Below, in pieces: positions 17,010 through 24,563 of a DNA stretch of 39,622 nt. The translations under genes and the position numbers were made by a program. This DNA is from Armatimonadaceae bacterium (lineage in GTDB: Bacteria; Armatimonadota; Armatimonadia; Armatimonadales; Armatimonadaceae), in the NCBI GenBank assembly GCA_030446525.1, contig JAUJNC010000014.1, positions 1 through 39,622 on the forward strand, written 5' to 3'. The notes beneath the pieces are model-generated. The model worked only from the letters and a program-made list of their open reading frames with translations, ran no database searches and was not told the origin of the DNA. Within the stretch, counting starts at the first letter, position 1. Every line of letters starts with the position of its first letter.

Positions 17010-17510
17010 TTACGGCCGGGCCGCGTTCCACAGGATGTCGGACGCGCCGCCCGATCCCGGCCGGATCGACTCGTCGACGCTGATGAACTTGACATGGCCG
17101 TCAACGAACCCGGCCATGAACCGGTTCGCCTGATGCCTCAGCCTGCTGCAGTCCGGAGACTTGCCAAGCTGCCCGCAAACGTTCTCCCTGGTGAAGCTGA
17201 CCGCGCCGATGACATCGGGGGTCGCCCCGTCGGCGTCCGCGAACAAGATCGTGTCGGAAGGACGGCTGATCCCGGCCAGGGACTGTACCCTCCAGCCGGA
17301 ACCGTTGTAGTCATAGTAGGTGACGGGGGGCACGTTGCCGCCCGCGGTCCAGGAGTTGACGCCGTAGGAATACTCCTGGGCGTCCGTGGCGCCGTCCGCG
17401 TTGTTGCGGAACAGGCGCCTGGTCGTGCCTTTGTAGGCAGGCTTGCTGTCGTCGCTGGGGCAGGCCAGGACCCCCGTGTTCTTGATGTACGGCTGGAGCC
17501 CGCGCCGGCG
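17010..17510 (-). pseudogene. DUF1559 prepilin gene lacking its N-terminal part
   Basis: One open frame reads LQPYIKNTGVLACPSDD, then EYSYGVNSWT, SDTILFADADG and finally FMAGFVDGHVKFISVDES before the stop at 17010. These match the second half of DUF1559 prepilins in order (intact copy: [16 protein letters not shown] ... [11 protein letters not shown]). The pilin helix, cleavage site and first third are absent; upstream the frame enters the hairpin at 17498-17526 and then the PilZ gene. It keeps its own intrinsic terminator, so a full gene probably stood here and lost its 5' end. Confidence 0.8.
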
Positions 17511-17526
17511 GCTTGCCGGCGCGGGC
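17498..17526 (-). terminator. Hairpin directly after the PilZ gene
   Basis: A perfect 12-bp stem of CCCGCGCCGGC type with a 5-base loop, starting 6 bases past the PilZ stop. No U-run follows, since the prepilin remnant begins at once. It may be a terminator that lost its tail at the junction, or a GGCAAGCC-centred REP-like palindrome. Confidence 0.55.
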
Positions 17527-17532
17527 GCCTGA

Positions 17533-17982
17533 TCAGTCGAGCGCGTGGCGGGCGAGCAGGGCGTCGATCAGGCCGCCGGACCACTGGTCGCGCTCCTCCT
17601 CGTCATAGAACTCGAACCGCAGCCCCGCCTGGCCGGCCGGGGCGTCGTGCCACATCACGTCCGCCAGCACCAGCACGGAGGCCATCGCCGGCGCCTTCAG
17701 CCGCGCGGGCGCGGGGCCCTTCACCCACGAAGGCAGGCGGCTGAGGCGCGCCCCGCCGATACCCAGGTCGATGCAGTCGGTCTTATGCCACCGCAAGCCG
17801 TCATGGAGCTCCAGCGTCACGCCCTCCGGCGTCGGCCAGCGCCGGAAGTCGCGCCGCCCGCCGCCGGTGTGTTCGCCCTGCGGGGGCAGAAAAGGCTCCT
17901 CGGCCCGCAGCCGTTCCAGGAGCGCCATCGCCTCATCCTGACGGCGTAAAATCTCCTCGACATCCTGCTCTTGTTGCGTCAA
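17533..17982 (-). CDS. PilZ-domain-like protein
   Basis: 149 residues from TTG 17982, chosen because AGGAGGTG stands 5-7 bases upstream; a longer frame reaching 18648 runs inside the FAD-subunit gene and is not coding. The first 30 residues are charged and likely helical (VEEILRRQDEAMALLERLRA). The rest resembles a PilZ barrel: RRDFRRW (RxxxR-type c-di-GMP motif), CIDLGIGGARLS (in place of the usual D/NxSxxG), VLADVMWHD and GLRFEFYDEEERDQW. PilZ domains bind cyclic di-GMP and control motility, pili or exopolysaccharide. The Ser in the second motif is Gly here, so binding is uncertain. It is the last gene after the molybdenum hydroxylase genes (29-base gap). Confidence 0.72.
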   Translation of the reverse strand: MTQQEQDVEEILRRQDEAMALLERLRAEEPFLPPQGEHTGGGRRDFRRWPTPEGVTLELHDGLRWHKTDCIDLGIGGARLSRLPSWVKGPAPARLKAPAMASVLVLADVMWHDAPAGQAGLRFEFYDEEERDQWSGGLIDALLARHALD

Positions 17983-18011
17983 TGTTTCACCTCCTGGCCG
18001 TGGTCCGCCCT

Positions 18012-18983
18012 TCACGCCATGGTCAGCGACAGGGCGCGCCGCACCACCGCCTGCGCCAGCGGCACCTTGTAGGCGTTCTTGGTCATCGGCTTCGCGCCCG
18101 TCAGCGCCGCCTCCGCCGCGCGGGCGAGGGTGGCCTCGTTCAGCGCCTGCCCGGCCAGGGCCTTCTCGGCCTCCTGGGCGCGCCAGGGGACCGGCGCGAC
18201 GCCGCCCAGGACGACGCGCGCCGCCCGGACCGTGCCGCCTTCCAGGGTCGCCACCACCGCCGCCGACGCCAGCGCCCAGTCGTAGGAGTCCTTTTCGCGC
18301 TCCTTGACGTACGCGCTCCTGGTGTTCGGCGCGGGGGGCGGCACCACGACGTGGGTGATGACCTCGTTCTGGGCCAGGACGTTCTCGCGCCGCACGTCCT
18401 GCGCGGGCAGGACGAAGAACTCCTCGAGGGGCACCTCGCGCGCTTTCGCCCCACCCTCGATCACCACGCGCGCCCCGAGCGCCACCAGAGCGGGGGCCGG
18501 GTCGGACGGGTGAACGATAAAGCACGGCCCGCCGCCCAGGATCGCGTGGTACTGGTTCTCGCCGCCGACGGCGTAGCACCTGTCGCCGCCCTTCTTCAGG
18601 CAGAGCGTGTGCTCGTCGCGGTAGTACCAGCAGCGGGGCCGCTGGCACAGGTTGCCCCCGATCGTCGCCGCGTTGCGTATCTGCGGCATCGCCGCCACGT
18701 CGATGGACTGCGCCAGGACCGGGTAGCGCGCGCGGATCTCCTTGTCCTCCGCGATGCGCGCCAGGGTCTCCAGGCGCAGCCCCCGCTTCGGATCGTACTC
18801 GAGCCGGTCCAGGTCCGGGATCGTCTTGATGTTGACCAGGCGCGACGGCGTGACGATGTAGTCCTTCATCTCGCCCAGCAGGTCGGTCCCGCCGGCGAGG
18901 ATCTTGGCCGCGTCGCGCTCCGCGCCAAGCGCCTGGGCGGCCTGCCGCGTGTCCTTGACGCTCACGTATTCAAAGGGTTTCAT
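18012..18983 (-). CDS. FAD-binding subunit of a molybdenum hydroxylase (PaoB/YagS-like)
   Basis: 323 residues. The FAD-binding AGGTDLLGEMKDY is at 30-42 and QIRNAATIGGNL at 101-112. Next come C113, C118, C128 and C136, which match the extra [4Fe-4S] loop of the PaoB/YagS and 4-hydroxybenzoyl-CoA reductase type, absent in ordinary xanthine dehydrogenase. It passes electrons from the Mo centre and 2Fe-2S subunit to an acceptor. It starts 2 bases after the large-subunit stop, so the two are coupled. PaoABC oxidises aromatic aldehydes in the periplasm; the substrate here is not known. Confidence 0.9.
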   Translation of the reverse strand: MKPFEYVSVKDTRQAAQALGAERDAAKILAGGTDLLGEMKDYIVTPSRLVNIKTIPDLDRLEYDPKRGLRLETLARIAEDKEIRARYPVLAQSIDVAAMPQIRNAATIGGNLCQRPRCWYYRDEHTLCLKKGGDRCYAVGGENQYHAILGGGPCFIVHPSDPAPALVALGARVVIEGGAKAREVPLEEFFVLPAQDVRRENVLAQNEVITHVVVPPPAPNTRSAYVKEREKDSYDWALASAAVVATLEGGTVRAARVVLGGVAPVPWRAQEAEKALAGQALNEATLARAAEAALTGAKPMTKNAYKVPLAQAVVRRALSLTMA

Positions 18984-18985
18984 GG

Positions 18986-21208
18986 TTATCCATTTCCCGT
19001 CATTCCGCTCTTGACTTTGCCCAGGGCTTCCAGCACCTTGGCGGGCGTGATGGGGAGCGAGCGCACCCGCGCGCCGCAGGCGTTGTAGACCGCGTTCGCG
19101 ATCGCCGACGCCGTGGGGATGACCACGGGCTCGGCCATGCCCGACACGCCCTTGGCCTCCGGGTACTCGTAGACGAACGCGTCGAAGACCGGCATTTCCC
19201 AGGTCCCGGGCAGCTTGTACTCCTCGAAATCCCGGGTCAGGACGCGGCCGGTCTGCGCGTCGGCGATGCGCTCCTCATACAGCGCGAACCCGATCCCCTG
19301 GATGATGCCGCCGTTGATCTGGCTCTCGATCGTCAGCTTGTTCATGGGAATGCCGCAGTCCTGGACGCAGACGATCTTGACCGGACGCACCCGGCCGGTC
19401 TCGACGTCCACCTCGACCTCGGCGAACTGCACGCCGCCGACGCCCTTCTGCACCAGGTCGGCCGTCCAGGCCCCCTGCGACGCGACGCCGCCCGCGGGCA
19501 GGCGCTTGCACGCCTCCTTCCAGGTGAGCCGCCTGGCCCCGTTCGTGACCACGCCGCCGGGCAGCATCTGCAGCTTTTCGGCGGGCTCGCCGGTCGCCTT
19601 GGCCAGGGCGTTAAGGAAATCGAACTTCGCCTGGATCGCCGCCATCTTCACGGCCGGCGCGACCGACGGCGTGGTCGTCGAGCCGCCCGAGCCGGCCGAG
19701 AAGGGCAGCTTCGACGACCCGATCTCGGCCCGCACCGCCTCGCGCGGCAGGCCGAACTCGTCGGCCACGATGGCGCTGATAAAGGTCCGCACGCCCGTCC
19801 CGAGGTCCTGCGTCCCCACGGCGGCCACGACCGAGCCGTCGGCCGCGATCTTGACCTCCGCCTTCATCTCCGGCCGGCCGCCGCCGCCGCCCCAGGTGCA
19901 GCCGGCCGTCCCGACGCCCCGCATCCGGGGGCCTTTACCCGCCCCGGGCGTCTTGTTCCATTTTTCCTTCCAGCCGATCCGCTCCGCGCCGATCTTGTAC
20001 TCGGCCTGGCGCAGGGGGTTGGAGTCGTTCTTCAGGCGGACCTCGAGCGGGTCCAGACCCAGCTTATACGCCAGCTCGTCCACGGCGGACTCGGTCAGGA
20101 ACGACGACTGGGGCCGGCCCGGGGCGCGCATGGCGTTGCTGGGCCCGAGGTTGGTGCGCACCGTGTCCTGGGCCACCTCCTGCGCCTCGAACCGGTAGAT
20201 CCCGTAGGGGAACTCGATGCCCCCGCCGCCGATGCCGCCCGACGCGTAGCCCTGCGCCTGGACGCCCGTCAGCGTGCCGTCCTTGGCGCCGGCGATCTTG
20301 ACCTTCATGAAGGCCGACGGCGCGTTGCCCGCTGCCTCCGTCTCTTCGCGCCGGTCCAGCATCAGCTTGACGGGGGCGCCGGCCAACTTCGCCAACTGCG
20401 CCGCGGCCCGCCCCTCGACGCCCGGCCCGAACTTGGACCCGAAGCCGCCGCCCATGTGCTCCGTGATGACCTCGATCTTCTCCTTGGGCACCCCGGCGAT
20501 GCGCGCGAACTCCTCCGCCGTCCCGTGGACGGCCTGCGTGGACGCCCAGACCTTCAGCCCCCCGTCCTGCTGCCACGCCACCACGTGCCCGTGGGTTTCC
20601 AGGCAGGCATGGACACGCGGCTGGGCGCGGTATTCGGCCTCGACCACGGCCGCCGCCTCGGCGAACGCTTTGGCGACATCGCCCTCGCTGCGCGAGCGCC
20701 CCGGTTCGACGTTGGGCCGGTCGTTGCCGATCACGCGCGGGGCTTCGGGGTCGCGCGCGGCCTCTTCCTTGACCACGAACGGCAGCGCCTCGTACGTCAC
20801 CTGGATGGCGCGCACCGCGTCCTCGGCGATCTCCGGGCTCACCGCCGCGATAGCGGCGATCTCGTCGCCGGCGAAGCGGACCATCGCGCCGGGCTCCTTG
20901 ATCGTCATCGCCGCCTTGACGCCGGGCAAGGCCTTGGCCGGCCCCAGGTCGATGGCGGTGATGCGGGCCTTGGCGTGCGGCGAGCGCAGGATCTTGCCGT
21001 GGAGCATCCCCGGCAGGTTGATGTCGTAGGTGTATTTGGCGCGGCCCGTCACCTTGTCATAGCCGTCCACGCGGGTGTAGTGCGTGCCGAGGATCTTGCG
21101 CTCTTCGGGCTTGCCCCACGACACGTCGACGTCGGGGACCTCGATCTCGACCTCTTTCTCCTCACCGTTGACGGTGACCGTCGTCTTCACCTTTTTCGTT
21201 TTTGGCAT
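18986..21208 (-). CDS. Molybdopterin-binding large subunit, xanthine dehydrogenase family (PaoC/YagR-like)
   Basis: 740 residues, the usual length for this group. Landmarks are KILGTHYTRVDGYDKVTGRAKYT (N-terminal aldehyde-oxidase a/b hammerhead), EHMGGGFGSKFGPG (molybdopterin loop), APGRPQSSFLTESAVDELA, VGTQDLGTGVRTFISAIVADE, AGSGGSTTTPSVAPA and GIIQGIGFALYEE. It binds the molybdenum cytosine dinucleotide cofactor and oxidises aldehydes or N-heterocycles. An odd 27-residue charged leader (KTKKVKTTVTVNGEEKEVEIE) precedes the hammerhead and resembles the first strands of a ferredoxin domain. It sits 6 bases after the 2Fe-2S subunit. No cofactor-insertion chaperone (PaoD/XdhC) is present in the window. 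Confidence 0.93.
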   Translation of the reverse strand: MPKTKKVKTTVTVNGEEKEVEIEVPDVDVSWGKPEERKILGTHYTRVDGYDKVTGRAKYTYDINLPGMLHGKILRSPHAKARITAIDLGPAKALPGVKAAMTIKEPGAMVRFAGDEIAAIAAVSPEIAEDAVRAIQVTYEALPFVVKEEAARDPEAPRVIGNDRPNVEPGRSRSEGDVAKAFAEAAAVVEAEYRAQPRVHACLETHGHVVAWQQDGGLKVWASTQAVHGTAEEFARIAGVPKEKIEVITEHMGGGFGSKFGPGVEGRAAAQLAKLAGAPVKLMLDRREETEAAGNAPSAFMKVKIAGAKDGTLTGVQAQGYASGGIGGGGIEFPYGIYRFEAQEVAQDTVRTNLGPSNAMRAPGRPQSSFLTESAVDELAYKLGLDPLEVRLKNDSNPLRQAEYKIGAERIGWKEKWNKTPGAGKGPRMRGVGTAGCTWGGGGGRPEMKAEVKIAADGSVVAAVGTQDLGTGVRTFISAIVADEFGLPREAVRAEIGSSKLPFSAGSGGSTTTPSVAPAVKMAAIQAKFDFLNALAKATGEPAEKLQMLPGGVVTNGARRLTWKEACKRLPAGGVASQGAWTADLVQKGVGGVQFAEVEVDVETGRVRPVKIVCVQDCGIPMNKLTIESQINGGIIQGIGFALYEERIADAQTGRVLTRDFEEYKLPGTWEMPVFDAFVYEYPEAKGVSGMAEPVVIPTASAIANAVYNACGARVRSLPITPAKVLEALGKVKSGMTGNG

Positions 21209-21214
21209 CGGGTG

Positions 21215-21924
21215 TTACGCTTTCTTCGCCTTCGCCGCGTCGAGGACCGCCTCGAAGATGCGCGGGTAGGTGCCGCACCGGCAGATGTTGCCCGCGCAGG
21301 CGTTCTTGACGTCGTCCAGGGTCGGGTTCTGGTTCGCGTCCAGCAGGGCCTTGGAAGCCATGAGGAAGCCCGGCGTGCAGAAGCCACACATCAGGGCGTC
21401 CTTTTCGACGAAGGCCGTCTGCAGGGGGTGGTGCCGCTCGCCCTGGGCCAGCCCTTCCACGGTCTGGACCTTCTTGCCCGCCGCGTCCAGGGCCAGGGTC
21501 ATGCAGCTGTACACGGGCCGGCCTTCCACGAGCACGGTGCACGCCCCGCACTGCCCCCGGTCGCACACCTTCTTGGCGCCGGTCAGGTCCAGGTCGGTGC
21601 GCAGCATCTCCAGCAGGGTGCGGCGCGGGTCCACCCGGACCGTGTGCCGCTTGCCGTTCACCGTCAGCGTGACCGGCGCCATCCCGGCCGCGGCGTCCGG
21701 CGCGCCGGCGCCTTCTCCCGGCGCCGCTTCCCGCCGCAGCGTCGGTCGGCGGTCAGCAGCCCGCCGCCCAGGGCGGTGGCCGCCAGGCTGCCGCCCAGCC
21801 CGCGCAGAAACCCGCGCCGGGACACGCCGTCGCCCGGGGCGCCGTCGCCGCTCACGTTATCAAGGCCGTCGTCCTGGGGTTCACCGCTCGGCGGCAGGAC
21901 ATCCGAGGCCGGTCGCTCTTCCAT
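21215..21924 (-). pseudogene. Tat-exported [2Fe-2S] subunit of the molybdenum hydroxylase (PaoA/YagT-like), one frameshift
   Basis: Two frames join. From ATG 21924 (GAGGAG six bases upstream) the first gives an acidic start then SRRGFLRGLGGSLAATALGG, a twin-arginine signal. Near 21760, in a run of GGCGGCGGG, one base must be gained or lost to reach the frame AADRRPTLRREAAPGEG...MAPVTLTVNGKRHTVRVD. That frame holds the plant-type cluster CDRGQCGACTVLVEG and the second cluster CGFCTPGFLM and CRCGTYPRI, ending at 21215. PaoA of E. coli has the same order of Tat signal and ferredoxin, so this is one gene. If the shift is real, an unexported 155-residue protein from ATG 21682 remains. Sequence error is more likely. 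Confidence 0.78.
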
Positions 21925-22019
21925 AAGGCACTCCTCTTCCGGTGGAAAGCGGCGAGGCACCCGGAGCCCTTCGGAACAGAACGGGGCCACCTCACCGCAG
22001 GCACGGAAACAATAAAGAA

Positions 22020-22049
22020 TTTATACCTTTCCCTCGCGGGATCTGTCAA
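22020..22049 (-). promoter_or_regulatory. Promoter of the molybdenum hydroxylase operon
   Basis: Minus strand TTGACA (22049-22044), 18-base spacer, TATAAA (22025-22020). The leader to ATG 21924 is about 90 bases. Confidence 0.72.
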
Positions 22050-22301
22050 CGTCTTTGTTTTACAGCGCTCCACCCCTTGCCCGTTCCCCGCCCTCGTGGG
22101 GCCCTTTCCCATTCGGGGGCCAGGGACGCCCGCCACGAGGACAACATCCGCCCCGCGCGTCGGAAGGGCGCGGCAAGCCGCGCCCCCACGGCAGGGGTAT
22201 CATCGGCATGGAAACATAGATGTATATGCCGCTCAGGGGTTCAAAAAGGTGGATCTCCGGGTAAGATCACGATAGCGCTCCCGAGAATTTTTGCCGGAGT
22301 C
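22050..22301. other. Intergenic region between divergent promoters
   Basis: No coding frame with recognisable content. It holds an 8-bp inverted pair CCTCGTGG/CCACGAGG (about 22091 and 22133) and a REP-like palindrome at 22166-22185. Confidence 0.5.
22166..22185. repeat. REP-like palindrome
   Basis: GGGCGCGGCAAGCCGCGCCC has perfect 9-bp arms with an AA loop and is followed by CCAC. The GGCAAGCC core recurs in the hairpin at 17498-17526, and the CGCCCCCAC tail recurs at 26039-26047. Confidence 0.55.
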
Positions 22302-22330
22302 TTGACAGTATATACTAATCGCGGTATACT
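22302..22330 (+). promoter_or_regulatory. Near-consensus sigma70-type promoter of the prepilin unit
   Basis: TTGACA (22302-22307), 17-base spacer, TATACT (22325-22330). The spacer itself contains a second TATACT. One of the best promoters in the window, pointing to strong expression of the prepilin. Confidence 0.85.
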
Positions 22331-22336
22331 CTGTTA

Positions 22337-22505
22337 TTCTCTAGCTATCAAACTTTAGCCGTGGTGGTTCCCGTATCGATTGACAGTGCCTTCCACACTT
22401 CGACGACGCGTGTGCGGCAGAGCCATGACAGGCTTTACTCTCGGTTCCTAAACAGCCCGGCCGACTTCCTAGCGGCTGGGCCAGTCTTTTCAAGGAGAGC
22501 AAACC
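22337..22505 (+). ncRNA. Long structured leader of the prepilin mRNA with a terminator-like hairpin
   Basis: About 170 bases separate the promoter from the prepilin ATG. Near its end GCCCGGCCG (22455-22463) can pair with CGGCTGGGC (22473-22481) at 8 of 9 positions plus one G-U, and AGTCTTTT follows. This resembles an attenuator. AAGGAG begins two bases later and is the prepilin ribosome site. No known riboswitch class was recognised; the GGGCAAACC and GACGCAAAGCC marks of the c-di-GMP-I motif are absent. Confidence 0.4.
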
Positions 22506-23390
22506 ATGCAACGTCTTCGCACACGCAGCGGCTTCACGCTCATCGAGCTGCTCGTCGTCATCGCCATCATAGCGATACTCGCCGCCATACTTTTTCCTGT
22601 GTTCGCCCAAGCCCGTGAAAAGGCGCGGCAAACCTCGTGCCTGTCCAACACCAAGCAGTGGGGCACTGCGTTCATGATGTACACTACGGACTATGACGAC
22701 ACATTCCCCATGGCTTATGGGTGGTATCCTGGCGTTGGCTGGATGCAAGGATACTTCCACAACTTTCCCGCAGATTGGGAAGCTTCTGTGACGAACCCGG
22801 CGGAAATTGCCGCATACAACATGATGTGGGCAAACGCAGTGCAGCCGTACATGAAAAACATGGGGATAGCCACTTGCCCTTCGGCCCGAGTGTTTGAACA
22901 ACCCGGTTATGATTACAGCCAGGCGAACCAACGAAAGGCACCTGGTTTATGTTCCTATACCTATAATGGTCTAGTGCATACCTACCCCATGGCAGGCATG
23001 AATTCCCCAGCTGATGTTATCTTATTGACAGAAGGTAGGGGGGCAATACAATACCGAGGTATAGCGACGGCTAATCCCCAGCTAACCTGCCCTAATCCGA
23101 ACGCCCCGTGCATCTACCCGCCGAGAACGGGCGGTGCTTGCGTCCAAGGTAATGGAGGGCAAGACACAGGTTACGTCGCGCGCGCCACCTTTGGGGTCCA
23201 CAATCAAGGCATGAACTTCGCGTACGCAGATGGCCATGTAAAATGGCGTCGTATGGGGGCGCAGTTGGCACCTGCTAACACAAGCGCCCGGGTAGATACC
23301 CACACGGGATATGACGCTAGTGGCGTACCGAGTACTAGGTGGTTCAACGGTTGCCATGGTTTCCTGTTCCGCCCGGACTACCAGCTTTGA
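22506..23390 (+). CDS. DUF1559-type prepilin (type II secretion / type IV pilin-like)
   Basis: 294 residues, full length. Positions 7-38 are the class III signal and helix: G9-F10-T11-L12-I13-E14 with cleavage after G9, then [38 protein letters not shown] follows, diagnostic of Armatimonadota members. Then comes [12 protein letters not shown] and the C-terminal [10 protein letters not shown] (the H-x9-DG-type end). AAGGAG lies 8-9 bases before ATG. The protein would be processed by prepilin peptidase and placed in a pseudopilus or surface fibre. Genomes of this phylum carry many copies. Base composition is visibly more A+T-rich than flanking genes, especially at third positions, which suggests a different expression or transfer history. 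A small lipoprotein gene follows on the same transcript. Confidence 0.93.
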   Translation: MQRLRTRSGFTLIELLVVIAIIAILAAILFPVFAQAREKARQTSCLSNTKQWGTAFMMYTTDYDDTFPMAYGWYPGVGWMQGYFHNFPADWEASVTNPAEIAAYNMMWANAVQPYMKNMGIATCPSARVFEQPGYDYSQANQRKAPGLCSYTYNGLVHTYPMAGMNSPADVILLTEGRGAIQYRGIATANPQLTCPNPNAPCIYPPRTGGACVQGNGGQDTGYVARATFGVHNQGMNFAYADGHVKWRRMGAQLAPANTSARVDTHTGYDASGVPSTRWFNGCHGFLFRPDYQL

Positions 23391-23420
23391 ACTGGTTCAT
23401 GGGTTAAGGAGAACAAGTTC

Positions 23421-23609
23421 GTGAGGAAGAGCATTTCGATCTCGATTACAGTTGCCGCCGTCACAGCCTCCGGCGCGATCATCGCGGCGAGCGGCTGTTC
23501 TCGGAAGTCTGACGCTCCAGCAAATCCGACGGTTGGAACGATGCCCAATCAGGCAAGAACGTCCGGCGCTCAGCCGCAAACAGAAGAACTAAGAAGGCTA
23601 CCTCGGTAG
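23421..23609 (+). CDS. Small putative lipoprotein downstream of the prepilin
   Basis: 62 residues from GTG 23421, with AAGGAG nine bases upstream. The sequence is a signal peptide (two basic residues, then SISITVAAVTASGAII) with lipobox AASGC at 22-26, so the mature lipoprotein would start at C26 and be only 37 residues: Pro/Gln-rich and ending EELRRLPR. It is 30 bases after the prepilin and before their shared terminator. No known family was recognised. A partner of the prepilin (assembly, anchoring) is an inference from linkage only. Confidence 0.75.
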   Translation: MRKSISISITVAAVTASGAIIAASGCSRKSDAPANPTVGTMPNQARTSGAQPQTEELRRLPR

Positions 23610-23628
23610 CAGTCGGCTGCTAACACGC

Positions 23629-23675
23629 GCCCCCCGTTAACCAAGTACCAATGGAGAACGAGGGGCTCTGTTTTT
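23629..23675 (+). terminator. Intrinsic terminator of the prepilin-lipoprotein unit
   Basis: GCCCCCCGTT (23629-23638) pairs with AACGAGGGGC (23657-23666) at 9 of 10 positions, followed by TCTGTTTTT. Confidence 0.8.
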
Positions 23676-23782
23676 CAGTCCAAATGCAGTGGTCAGCACA
23701 GCGCGCAGCGGAAGCAAGAAAAAAAATTAGCGGGGCAGGGTCACCGGCGGGCTGTTGGGGACCCTCATGAAAAGTGGCAAGT

Positions 23783-24214
23783 CTAGCGAGAGGCGGGAGT
23801 TGCGGGGCGCATCTTTTTCATCTGCTCGGCCTGCATCTTTTTGACCTTGTCCCGCTGCGCCGGCGTCAGCACCGCCATCGTCTCCTTTTGCATCTGCGCC
23901 CCCAGGGGGCGTATCTCGGCCATGGCCTGCTGCGGCGTCGCGTTCGGGTTGCTTTTCCGGAACGCCTGCATCTTGCTCTGGATCTGCTGGCTGTACCGCT
24001 TCTGGATGGCCTCGATCTTCTGCCGCTGAGCGGCGGTGATGCCGAGGTCTTTGTACGCCTTCTCCTGCATCGCCCTCATTTGCTGCCTTTGTTGCGGCGA
24101 GGGCCCGGTCTGGCCTCTCCCCGGACCCGGCGTCTGCGCCTGGACCGTGATCGCCGCCAGCATAGCGAGAGCGGCGGCGCCCAAAGATGCCAGCCGCTTG
24201 ATCGTCAAACTCAT
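23783..24214 (-). CDS. Spy/CpxP-like (LTXXQ-type) periplasmic protein
   Basis: 143 residues from ATG 24214, with AAGGAGGAG just upstream. Residues 1-26 are a signal peptide ending VQAQ. The mature part is Gln/Lys/Met-rich and helical: PSPQQRQQMRAMQEKAYKDL, GITAAQRQKIEAIQKRY and VLTPAQRDKVKKMQAEQMKK, i.e. two LTxxQ-type motifs as in Spy/CpxP/ZraP relatives. Those proteins act as periplasmic chaperones or metal/stress sensors. No two-component system is adjacent, so the role here is open. Such proteins are common, often as several paralogues. Confidence 0.8.
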   Translation of the reverse strand: MSLTIKRLASLGAAALAMLAAITVQAQTPGPGRGQTGPSPQQRQQMRAMQEKAYKDLGITAAQRQKIEAIQKRYSQQIQSKMQAFRKSNPNATPQQAMAEIRPLGAQMQKETMAVLTPAQRDKVKKMQAEQMKKMRPATPASR

Positions 24215-24563
24215 ACACTCCTCCTTGCGCCCGGCGCGAGGGCCGTGGCGGTTGTTGCCCCCTGCCGCGTACGGCACGCGCCCACGCCGCTCGTGCTCAG
24301 CGGGCGTAGGCCCCATCCCGCCGCTTCGGCCTTACATCGGGTACAATGCCCATAATACCACAAGGAAGCTTCCCCGGATCAAGTCTGCATACCGGCCTCG
24401 CGAGCGGGTGATCCGGATCTTGCCGAACCGGGCCTCCGTGCAGCGCCTGCTGGGAGCGCTGTTGCTGGAGCAGGATGAGGCGACTACTCACTGGCGCCTT
24501 GCTTGCGTTCCACCGGGGTCTCTGCGACACCTTCGCCTCGGCCCCGGACTTCCTATGGGGCTC
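24215..24563. other. Intergenic stretch with a weak promoter candidate
   Basis: No convincing gene. A minus-strand TTGATC (24382-24377) and TATTAT (24357-24352) with a long 19-base spacer could drive the Spy/CpxP-like gene. The half nearer the MarR gene shows nothing recognisable. Confidence 0.35.

Noticed and set aside
17983..18648. Extension of the PilZ gene back to 18648
   Set aside because: It runs inside the FAD-subunit gene in another frame; TTG 17982 has a near-perfect ribosome site.
22337..22505. c-di-GMP-I riboswitch in the prepilin leader
   Set aside because: CCTAAAC and TAGCGG recall the motif, but the obligatory GGGCAAACC and GACGCAAAGCC parts are absent.
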